Positions 1 to 5,889 of a stretch of DNA of 7,036 nucleotides are shown here, in pieces (position 1 is the stretch's first letter; each line of letters starts with the position of its first letter). Source of the DNA: an uncultured Clostridia bacterium (GTDB taxonomy: Bacteria; Bacillota; Clostridia; UBA1381); assembly GCA_905235885.1 (NCBI GenBank), contig CAJONM010000057.1:1-7036 (forward strand), in the 5' to 3' direction. Position numbers and translations under genes: made by a program. Under the pieces are notes generated by a model. It ran no database searches. It was not told the origin of the DNA and saw nothing but the letters and a program-made list of their open reading frames with translations.

Positions 1-57
1 CCAACCCCTTTGTCAGGCTCTGCCTGACATTTCCCCTAAAAGGGGCAAGCTTTTTTT
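1..57. repeat. Double-hairpin intergenic repeat-like element, possibly a plus-strand terminator
   Basis: Two adjacent hairpins are visible. TGTCAGGC (11-18) pairs with GCCTGACA (22-29) around a 3-nt loop. CCCCT (33-37) pairs with AGGGG (41-45) around AAA. An outer CCCCTTT (5-11) can alternatively pair with AAAGGGG (39-45). A run of seven T follows at 51-57, so read on the plus strand the second hairpin resembles a rho-independent terminator for a gene left of the window. The arrangement of a short palindrome beside a CCCCT/AGGGG stem resembles the small dispersed palindromic repeats that are common between genes in gut Clostridia. That resemblance is from general knowledge and no second copy is present here to prove it. 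The element may begin before position 1. Confidence 0.5.
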
Positions 58-87
58 GCGCGGTCTGACCGATTTGTCGACAGTCTG

Positions 88-115
88 CCGGAGCTGCCCA
101 AACGGGCAGCTCCGG
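88..115. terminator. 12-bp hairpin downstream of the permease-GGDEF gene, probably bidirectional terminator
   Basis: CCGGAGCTGCCC (88-99) is perfectly complementary to GGGCAGCTCCGG (104-115) with a 4-nt loop, AAAC. It lies 15 nt past the stop codon (131-133) of the minus-strand permease-GGDEF gene. On the minus strand the hairpin is not followed by a U-run. On the plus strand it is followed by T-rich sequence (116-132). It may therefore serve transcripts arriving from both sides, with the better U-tract on the plus strand. Confidence 0.65.
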
Positions 116-130
116 TTACTTTTATTCGTT

Positions 131-2353
131 TTATCGCGTCACCGCGCCCATTTGCTTGAGCTGCTTTTTCCTGTTGTACATCAGCGCGTCCGCGCGTTCC
201 AATACGGTGTATATGTTGTCATCCTTACGCGGTACATAGTCGGATATGCCTATCGAAAATACTACATCTCCGGTCTCTATCGCATCCTCGACAATACGGT
301 TTATATCATCTACCTTCTCATGGCGCTTGAGATAATCATTTCCCGTCAGTATGACTGCAAATTCGTCTCCGCCTATCCTATATACGGGACTGTTGGCAAA
401 GTGCTTACAGATGATATTCGATGCCGAACGGATATATTCATCGCCGGCTTTATGTCCCAATGTGTCGTTTATATGTTTCAGTCCGTTGACATCACATATC
501 ACGACCGCAAACTCGTTTATCAGTCCAGCCCGGATTTCCTCGTTTATAAGTCTCTCGCTTTCCGCGAACGCGTGCTTGCTCTTTACGCCCGTAAGCGGAT
601 CGGCGTTGGCTATATTCTTTACTCGCAAGAGTTCTTGCTCGCCCTTGAGCATTCTTGTTTTCATCAGTGTGTAGTTATTGAGCAAAACAAATATCGAGAT
701 CGCGAAAAATACCGTAACCATGAGAATGCTTCTGAAATTCGCATTGCGAAGCTCAAGCATTTTCTGATTCATATATGTATCCATAGACGCTTTCAGACTT
801 GCGGTGTCGATAAGAGAGTCATAATATGTTTTAACGCTTTCCATTGCCTCGTTTGTCATCGACATCGTTGATTTGCTCAACCATACAAGCGATGTAAACA
901 GTATCAGCGACAGCACGGCTATCCATACAACGATCGATCGACCAAACCGCTGCTCGTAATCCTTTTTAAGGATATATCTGAAGAAGATAAATCCGAGTAT
1001 CGCCCATGTGGTAAACAGGAAATATGTTTCCTTCGCGATAGAACCGTCTGTAAAAAGCTCCGGAATGAGCAGGTAAAGACCGAATGCGATCATCATTACC
1101 AAGCCCACAATACCCGTACATATCACGCTTCTGTCATTTGTCTTTTTCGCCATTTTTATTGCCGCTGCCGATACAAAACCGTAAATTATCGTTGCGCCGA
1201 TCGTCGTGACATCAACTATACAGCCTATCGTCGTTCTCCCCAAAAACGGAACAAATACCGATATGCCGCCGACCAGAAGGACCGCCTTCCATGGAATGCT
1301 TTTGCTGTTGAGCGCGGCAAATGCTTTCGGAAGTATATCGTCCTTGGCAAGCGCGTAATTGAGTCTGCTCAGAGCTGTCAGATTTCCTATAAGGCTCGTT
1401 ATTATCAGGGCGAGGAGCGTGAGTATAAGCATCCATACTCCTGCATCGCCCATATAATAGTGTGCCGCATAGAAAACGGGAAGCCCTTCTATTCCGCTGA
1501 GATTGTCTATATCCCGTATGTACTCGAACCAGCTGTCGTATCGGTCAGGATATGCCGTAACCGAAAGCAGCGTTATGAACACATACAGCGCCGTCAGCGT
1601 CAACACCGCCAAAATGAGTATTTTAAGCGTCTTCTTTTCTGAAAAAGTAAATTCCTCAGAGCTGTGCGAAATGTTTTCAAAGCCGATGAACGCCCATGGC
1701 GATATGCACGCTATCCGCACTACCTGCGACAGGGCGCTGCCGTTTTCCGTAAACAGCGGATGGAAGCTGTATGACGCTCCGCCATGCTTTATGATCGCCA
1801 CGACAAAGCATATGGATATGCACAGCGTCAGGAATATCGCCATAGCCGATACCGTCCACGCAAGCAGCTTTTTGAAATTCATACACAAAAGCGAAAATAT
1901 CATCACTGCCGCGATCGTCAGCATTACCTCGCCTATGTATATATCATATCCGAATATTGAATAGATATATCCGAACCTGAAAATATCACCTAAAAAGTAT
2001 CTGGCAAACAACGGCAGCGAGGTCGCGTTCGCCCAGAACATGGAAATATATGTCAGGGCAAGGAACCATGCGGTCAAAAAGCCCTGATCGTATCCGAATA
2101 CCTTTTTGGCATATGTATATGCACCGCCGGCGGAGGGGAAATGACCTATCAAATACGCATAATTTCTTGCGACCGCAATCATGATGACGGCACCTATCAA
2201 TATGCCCAGTGCACTGCCCAACGGTCCGGCGTGCGAAAGATAGTTGTTGCTCGTAACGACAAGCGAGCCCCATCCTATGCCTGTTCCCAGTACAAGCGCC
2301 CACGCGGTAAGGGGCGAGACATATTTATCGAAAGAAGTTTGCTTTTTATCCAT
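131..2353 (-). CDS. APC-family amino-acid permease fused to a C-terminal GGDEF (diguanylate cyclase) domain
   Basis: This is a fusion protein of about 740 aa. Residues 1-465 look like a full 12-helix APC-superfamily permease (AA_permease_2 type). Helix 1 carries the substrate-site glycine motif GTGIG (23-27), and helix 6 carries WAFIGFEN (220-227), typical of the family. Helix 13 (about 473-492), a polar extracellular stretch of about 50 residues (493-542) and helix 14 (543-561) follow. A short charged coiled-coil-like linker then leads to a GGDEF domain (about 582-735) with DPLTG (585-589), D621, N629, D638, GGDEF (661-665) and K729. Even helix counts put both the N-terminus and the GGDEF domain in the cytoplasm, as required for c-di-GMP synthesis. 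No EAL or HD-GYP domain and no RxxD inhibitory site are seen. The start at 2353 is chosen because GGTG lies 6 nt upstream. An in-frame ATG at 2365 (four residues longer) has no ribosome binding site. The transported substrate cannot be told from sequence, and signalling by the fusion is inference. Confidence 0.92.
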   Translation of the reverse strand: MDKKQTSFDKYVSPLTAWALVLGTGIGWGSLVVTSNNYLSHAGPLGSALGILIGAVIMIAVARNYAYLIGHFPSAGGAYTYAKKVFGYDQGFLTAWFLALTYISMFWANATSLPLFARYFLGDIFRFGYIYSIFGYDIYIGEVMLTIAAVMIFSLLCMNFKKLLAWTVSAMAIFLTLCISICFVVAIIKHGGASYSFHPLFTENGSALSQVVRIACISPWAFIGFENISHSSEEFTFSEKKTLKILILAVLTLTALYVFITLLSVTAYPDRYDSWFEYIRDIDNLSGIEGLPVFYAAHYYMGDAGVWMLILTLLALIITSLIGNLTALSRLNYALAKDDILPKAFAALNSKSIPWKAVLLVGGISVFVPFLGRTTIGCIVDVTTIGATIIYGFVSAAAIKMAKKTNDRSVICTGIVGLVMMIAFGLYLLIPELFTDGSIAKETYFLFTTWAILGFIFFRYILKKDYEQRFGRSIVVWIAVLSLILFTSLVWLSKSTMSMTNEAMESVKTYYDSLIDTASLKASMDTYMNQKMLELRNANFRSILMVTVFFAISIFVLLNNYTLMKTRMLKGEQELLRVKNIANADPLTGVKSKHAFAESERLINEEIRAGLINEFAVVICDVNGLKHINDTLGHKAGDEYIRSASNIICKHFANSPVYRIGGDEFAVILTGNDYLKRHEKVDDINRIVEDAIETGDVVFSIGISDYVPRKDDNIYTVLERADALMYNRKKQLKQMGAVTR

Positions 2354-2363
2354 AACATACACC
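2354..2363 (-). promoter_or_regulatory. Weak ribosome binding site that decides the permease-GGDEF start
   Basis: Read on the minus strand, GGTG (2363 to 2360) lies 6 nt before the ATG at 2353 and matches the GGUGA part of the anti-Shine-Dalgarno complement. The upstream in-frame ATG at 2365 is preceded by a T-run and CGGAT, with no usable site. The gene therefore appears weakly translated compared with its AGGAGG-equipped neighbours. Confidence 0.4.
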
Positions 2364-2413
2364 ATATCCGAAAAAAATTTTTTGTTGTGTCAATTTAGTA
2401 TTCAGTCGATTAT

Positions 2414-2442
2414 ATTATACAAAAAAATAACAATTATTGCAA
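2414..2442 (-). promoter_or_regulatory. Sigma-A-type promoter for the permease-GGDEF gene
   Basis: On the minus strand, TTGCAA (2442 to 2437) is followed after exactly 17 bp by a perfect TATAAT (2419 to 2414). Transcription would begin near 2407 and leave a leader of roughly 50 nt. A consensus TTGACA (2393 to 2388) lies inside that leader but has only poor -10 candidates beyond it, so it is a secondary possibility. An A7T6 tract (2371-2383) follows and may bend the DNA. Confidence 0.65.
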
Positions 2443-2462
2443 TAGAAAAAGAAGAATTTTTT

Positions 2463-2499
2463 AAAAAAATATCCGCTGGCGGACCTGATGCTAAGCAGG
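2463..2499 (-). terminator. Weak candidate minus-strand terminator upstream of the permease promoter
   Basis: Two short hairpins are possible: CCTG/CAGG (2484-2487 with 2496-2499) and TCCG/CGGA (2472-2475 with 2480-2483, loop CTGG). Read on the minus strand, the second is followed by TATTTTTTT (2471 to 2463). The stems are only 4 bp, so this is marginal. If functional, it would stop antisense transcription from nadK before the permease promoter. Confidence 0.25.
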
Positions 2500-2528
2500 C
2501 GGTTTTATACAGAATTTTATTCAAATGC

Positions 2529-2557
2529 TTGCAAATGATAAATAAATGGTGTATAAT
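2529..2557 (+). promoter_or_regulatory. Sigma-A-type promoter for nadK-recN
   Basis: TTGCAA (2529-2534) and a perfect TATAAT (2552-2557) are separated by exactly 17 bp. Transcription would start near 2564, giving a leader of about 27 nt that contains the nadK ribosome binding site GGAGG (2581-2585, 5 nt before the ATG). The leader is too short for a riboswitch. The hexamers and spacing are identical to those of the divergent permease promoter. Confidence 0.7.
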
Positions 2558-2590
2558 TGGTTTATTGCTTGTATATGATGGGAGGACGCC

Positions 2591-3424
2591 ATGAAAATTG
2601 CTGTTGTTACAAACGAAACAAAGGATGCAGGTCGTGCTACGGCATTACGCGCGGCTGCTCTGCTGCAGGGCAGGGCGGAGGTATACATGAGCGATGACAG
2701 CGGTGTTGCCGATAATTTGGATATTACATATGTTCCGTATGAAAAGCTGTGGGAAACGGTGGATGTCGCGATCGTTATAGGCGGCGACGGAACTCTTTTG
2801 CGCGTCGCGTCAAAATGCGCCGAGAACCGCGTCCCGGCACTGGGCATCAATCTGGGTAAGGTCGGATTTCTTACCGAGGTCGAGCCGGACGATATGGCGG
2901 CTGCAATAGACAAGCTGCTTTCGGGCGATTATGTGACGGATAACAGGATGCTCCTGAAAATATCGGTAAACGACGAGCCTGCGGCATATCACGCGTTAAA
3001 TGATCTCGTAATATCAAAGACCGCCGATATGCGGCTTATAAGCATTGACTTGTATACGGACGGCGAGCTTGTAAACCACTATGTCGGCGACGGGCTTATA
3101 ATCGCGACGCCTACGGGCTCGACAGGCTATTCCATATCCGCCGGCGGACCGGTCGCCGATCCGAGCATGAGCCTTTATATCGCAACGCCCATTTGCGCGC
3201 ATATGCTTTCGGTGCGCAGCGCGGTGCTGTCAGCCGAAAATTCGCTTACGCTGCGGCTGGGGAAGGATTATAAAGACAATTGTGCCATGATAACCGCCGA
3301 TGGCGAAAGGAAACGATTTATAAATTCAGCGGACAAGGTGACCGTCACAAGATCCGATTATCGGTTTGAACTGATACGAGTCGGGAAAAGGAGCTTTTAT
3401 AATACATTTATAAACAAATTATAA
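2591..3424 (+). CDS. nadK: NAD kinase (ATP-NAD kinase)
   Basis: This 277-aa cytoplasmic enzyme phosphorylates NAD+ on the 2'-hydroxyl of its adenosine ribose to give NADP+, the only known de novo route to NADP. The family landmarks are all present in order: GGDGT (64-68), which binds the phosphate donor; GINLGKVGFL (85-94); ALND at 135-138 in the NAD-binding region, where Asp replaces the more common Glu of the NE motif; and the glycine-rich segment at 167-187 containing TPTGSTGY (173-180) and AGGP. The length is normal for the bacterial family. The ATG at 2591 is supported by GGAGG 5 nt upstream. The gene sits 14 bp before recN and probably leads a two-gene operon. In many Firmicutes argR lies between these two genes, but it is absent here. 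Confidence 0.97.
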   Translation: MKIAVVTNETKDAGRATALRAAALLQGRAEVYMSDDSGVADNLDITYVPYEKLWETVDVAIVIGGDGTLLRVASKCAENRVPALGINLGKVGFLTEVEPDDMAAAIDKLLSGDYVTDNRMLLKISVNDEPAAYHALNDLVISKTADMRLISIDLYTDGELVNHYVGDGLIIATPTGSTGYSISAGGPVADPSMSLYIATPICAHMLSVRSAVLSAENSLTLRLGKDYKDNCAMITADGERKRFINSADKVTVTRSDYRFELIRVGKRSFYNTFINKL

Positions 3425-3438
3425 CGGAGTGATATGAA

Positions 3439-5085
3439 ATGCTCGAACAATTGACTATTCGCAATGTTGCCGTGATAGACAGGCTTGATGTCTCTCTTTC
3501 CGGCGGCATGAGCGTGCTTACGGGAGAAACGGGCGCGGGGAAGTCGATAATCATAGATTCCATAAACCTCATACTCGGCAGCCGCGCGAGCAAGGAGCTG
3601 ATACGCACAGGCGCGGAGTTTGCCCAGGTGCAGGCGGTGTTTTCCATGACCGACAGCGTCAGGCGCGCACTTGCGGACAATGATATAGATGCCGAGGACG
3701 GGAGCGCGATCATAACGCGCCGCATAACGCGCGAGGGCAAAAGCAGCGCGCGTATAAACGGTACATTGGTTCCGCTTAATATGCTTCGCGATATTGCCCA
3801 TATGCTTATAAATATCCACGGTCAGCATGATAATCAGGCACTGCTGGACCCGTCAAGGCATATAGAGTTTCTCGACAGCTACGCCGATACGGCAAAGCTT
3901 TCGGAGGAATACGGCGCGCTTTATTCGCGTGCGCGGAGCATTTTAGCGGAAATAAGATCGCTTACAGCATCCGAGCAGGAGCGGCTGAGGAAAACGGATA
4001 TTTTGTCGTATCAGGTAAACGAGATAACAGCCGCCGCGCTCATATCGGGCGAGGATGAGGAGCTTGAGGCGCAGCAGAGGATATTGGAAAACGCCGAGAC
4101 GATAAACGAAAATGCGGCACTTGCGTATATGAAGCTGTACGGCTCCGATAACGGCGTATCCGCATACGATATGCTAAGCGAGGCGGTAGAGGCGGTAAGA
4201 GAGATAGCGCGCATAAGTCACGAGCCGGCGGCGATACTTGAGGAGCTGTCGTCGGCAATGTATGCGATCGAGGATGCGGCAGGAGAAATACGGGCGTTCG
4301 GGGAAAGCGTAGAGCTTGATGAGCGAGCAATGGCGGATGTCACCGACAGGATAGACCTCATAAACCGCCTCAAACGCAAATACGGCAGCTCAATAGATGA
4401 AATAAACGCTTTTTGCGAAAACGCAAAGCAAGAGCTTGCCGCGCTAAATGCCGGAGATGAACGCGCCGAGGGGCTTAAAAAGGAGCTTGCCGCGGTCAAG
4501 GACGAATTAAAAGACGCGGCACAGCGGCTTACCGAAAGGCGAACAGCGGCGGCGCACACGCTTGAGCGCGAGATAGAAAAGGCTCTTGGTGAGCTTAATA
4601 TGGAAAGGGCGCGGTTTTCAATACGAATATCGCCTAAGAAATATGCGTCAAACGGCGCGGATGAAGTGGAATTTGTGATAGCGACAAACCCCGGCGAGGA
4701 GCTGAAGCCGCTCGTTAAGATCGCGTCAGGCGGCGAGCTGTCAAGAGTTATGCTTGCGATAAAATCCATACTTGCCGAGTCCGACGGCGTCGGCACGATG
4801 ATATTTGACGAGATAGATACCGGCGTTTCCGGAAGCGCGGCGCAGAGGATCGCCGACAAGCTGAAAATGATCGGGTCGGGCAAGCAGGTCATATGTATAA
4901 CGCATCTTCCGCAGATCGCCGGTGCGGCGGACAACCATTTCCTCATTGAAAAGGATATTGACGGCGAGCTTGCCAGCACAAAGCTCATAGCCCTCGATCA
5001 CGATGGGCGCGTTGCCGAGCTTGCGCGGATAGTCGGCGGCGGTACCGCGGCGGAGGAGTATGCAAGAGATATATTAGATAAGTAA
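3439..5085 (+). CDS. recN: DNA repair protein RecN (SMC-like ATPase)
   Basis: RecN is a cytoplasmic SMC-like ATPase recruited early to DNA double-strand breaks, where it tethers ends and aids RecA-dependent recombination. This 548-aa copy is full length. The N-terminal head half contains Walker A GETGAGKS (29-36) and the RecN-typical HGQHDNQALL (127-136). The middle, about 150-390, is charged, Ala/Glu/Lys-rich and helical, forming the short antiparallel coiled coil. The C-terminal head half contains the ABC signature SGGELSR (430-436), Walker B MIFDEID (454-460) and the H-loop THLPQ (488-492). All ATPase residues are intact. The start at 3439 has GGAG (3426-3429) 9 nt upstream. The overlapping ATG at 3434 is in another frame. 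No separate promoter is evident in the 14-bp gap after nadK, so cotranscription is likely. No LexA-type operator was seen upstream. Confidence 0.98.
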   Translation: MLEQLTIRNVAVIDRLDVSLSGGMSVLTGETGAGKSIIIDSINLILGSRASKELIRTGAEFAQVQAVFSMTDSVRRALADNDIDAEDGSAIITRRITREGKSSARINGTLVPLNMLRDIAHMLINIHGQHDNQALLDPSRHIEFLDSYADTAKLSEEYGALYSRARSILAEIRSLTASEQERLRKTDILSYQVNEITAAALISGEDEELEAQQRILENAETINENAALAYMKLYGSDNGVSAYDMLSEAVEAVREIARISHEPAAILEELSSAMYAIEDAAGEIRAFGESVELDERAMADVTDRIDLINRLKRKYGSSIDEINAFCENAKQELAALNAGDERAEGLKKELAAVKDELKDAAQRLTERRTAAAHTLEREIEKALGELNMERARFSIRISPKKYASNGADEVEFVIATNPGEELKPLVKIASGGELSRVMLAIKSILAESDGVGTMIFDEIDTGVSGSAAQRIADKLKMIGSGKQVICITHLPQIAGAADNHFLIEKDIDGELASTKLIALDHDGRVAELARIVGGGTAAEEYARDILDK

Positions 5086-5115
5086 AGAGGGATTGCTATA
5101 TGGCAACCCCTCTTT
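5084..5115. terminator. Hairpin between convergent recN and hpf, probably bidirectional terminator
   Basis: AAAGAGGG (5084-5091) pairs with CCCTCTTT (5108-5115). After one A-C mismatch, TTGC (5093-5096) pairs with GCAA (5103-5106) around a 6-nt loop. The stem starts at the last bases of the recN stop codon. It lies about 45 nt beyond the hpf stop on the other strand. There is no clean U-run on either side beyond the TCTTT of the stem itself, so termination strength is uncertain. Confidence 0.6.
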
Positions 5116-5160
5116 CAAAGTAGGAAAAAGTATATATAAACGACAAAGTCGCATACAATA

Positions 5161-5700
5161 TTATTCGATAGATTCGATAAGCGCGTATTTTCCGTCCTTG
5201 CGCTCATATACAACATTCATCTCCGAAGTCTGTGTGTTCTTGAATACGAAGAAGTCATGCCCCAACAGCTTCATCTGAAGTATCGCCTCCTCAGGCAGCA
5301 TGGGCTTAACGGCAAATCTCTTTCTCTTTACGATCTCAAATTCACTGCTGTCCTCTTCATCGACAAAGCTTGCGCCGGAGATGAGCCGGTTATCGTCTAT
5401 TGAGCCGGATTTTATTCTCTTTGCCAGACGGGTCTTGTTTTTGCGTATCTGGCGCTCTATGACATCTACGATCCTGTCAACCGCCGCGAGGACCTCTTTA
5501 TCCTCCACCTCTGCTCTGTATATCATTCCGCCGGCATTTATCTGCGCCTCAACATAGCTGTTGTCCTTGACATTGCCTATCACAACTCTTGTCGACGGCT
5601 CGTCCTTGAAGAATTTATCAAGCTTGCCGAGTTTTTTAATGACATACTCACGAACATTTTCCTGTAAGTCGTATTTCCTTGCGATGATATTAAACTTCAT
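5161..5700 (-). CDS. hpf: Ribosome hibernation promoting factor, long form
   Basis: Long HPF binds the 30S decoding and mRNA channel through its N-terminal domain and pairs two ribosomes through its C-terminal domain. This forms inactive 100S dimers in stationary phase or starvation. The 179-aa product shows the S30AE/YfiA-like fold region at 1-95 (it opens MKFNIIARKYDL, then a KLGKLDKFF helix and a basic helix RQIRKNKTRLAKR at 83-95). An acidic flexible linker follows (about 101-122). The conserved C-terminal dimerisation domain (128-179) carries KPMLPEEAILQMKLLGHDFF (132-151) and the YERKDGKYALIE tail. The start at 5700 is chosen over a possible upstream start at 5784 because AAGGAGG (5716 to 5710) lies 9 nt before it and family homology begins there. 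The gene is transcribed divergently from ilvE and stands alone. Confidence 0.96.
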   Translation of the reverse strand: MKFNIIARKYDLQENVREYVIKKLGKLDKFFKDEPSTRVVIGNVKDNSYVEAQINAGGMIYRAEVEDKEVLAAVDRIVDVIERQIRKNKTRLAKRIKSGSIDDNRLISGASFVDEEDSSEFEIVKRKRFAVKPMLPEEAILQMKLLGHDFFVFKNTQTSEMNVVYERKDGKYALIESIE

Positions 5701-5747
5701 AAATCTCAGCCTCCTTGCTTTTCGGAGATAATATCCCCCTTTATCTA

Positions 5748-5775
5748 TATATACCACAAACAGACGCCGTTTAAA
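5748..5775 (-). promoter_or_regulatory. Tentative promoter for hpf
   Basis: On the minus strand, TTTAAA (5775 to 5770) and TATATA (5753 to 5748) are 16 bp apart, each matching four of six consensus sigma-A bases. The -35 hexamer lies within the 8-bp palindrome GTTTAAAC (5769-5776). hpf genes are often under stationary-phase or stress sigma factors, so the true promoter may be of another class. A G-rich stretch (5739 to 5735) follows but does not make a convincing sigma-B site at correct spacing. Confidence 0.3.
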
Positions 5776-5813
5776 CCGATACAAAAAGATTTGGGAAATT
5801 TTTTTATAAACTA

Positions 5814-5843
5814 TTTACAAATGATGTCGGTTTGTGATATACT
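5814..5843 (+). promoter_or_regulatory. Extended -10 sigma-A promoter for ilvE
   Basis: TTTACA (5814-5819) is followed after 18 bp by TATACT (5838-5843). TGA sits immediately upstream of the -10, giving the extended form TGnTATACT. Transcription would begin near 5850. The roughly 40-nt leader has no room for a T-box or leucine-type attenuator and contains AGGAGG (5873-5878), 11 nt before the ATG. Confidence 0.7.
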
Positions 5844-5889
5844 AAGGTGTGATGAATACAGTTTATTCGGATAGGAGGCATATTTTGCT

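Noticed and set aside
56..871. 271-codon plus-strand open frame
   Set aside because: It lies antisense to the GGDEF and hinge part of the permease fusion, has no recognisable domain, and begins inside the terminator region.
2366..2590. c-di-GMP riboswitch near the GGDEF gene
   Set aside because: No GEMM-type paired helices or long leader is visible. Both leaders from the promoters found are about 50 nt or shorter.
4218..4988. 256-codon minus-strand open frame, Ser/Ala-rich
   Set aside because: It is antisense to the strongly conserved recN frame. The Ser/Ala-rich composition is what a mirrored Ala/Glu-rich coiled-coil gene produces.
5141..5151. Small CGAC/GTCG hairpin next to a TATATATA stretch after hpf
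   Set aside because: The stem is only 4 bp, and the larger hairpin at 5084-5115 explains the convergent gene ends better.
5794..5811. AT-rich stretch as a CodY box upstream of ilvE
   Set aside because: It has about five mismatches to the 15-bp CodY consensus, so AT-richness explains it.
5850..5889. T-box or leucine attenuator in the ilvE leader
   Set aside because: The predicted leader is only about 40 nt and shows no specifier or antiterminator structure.
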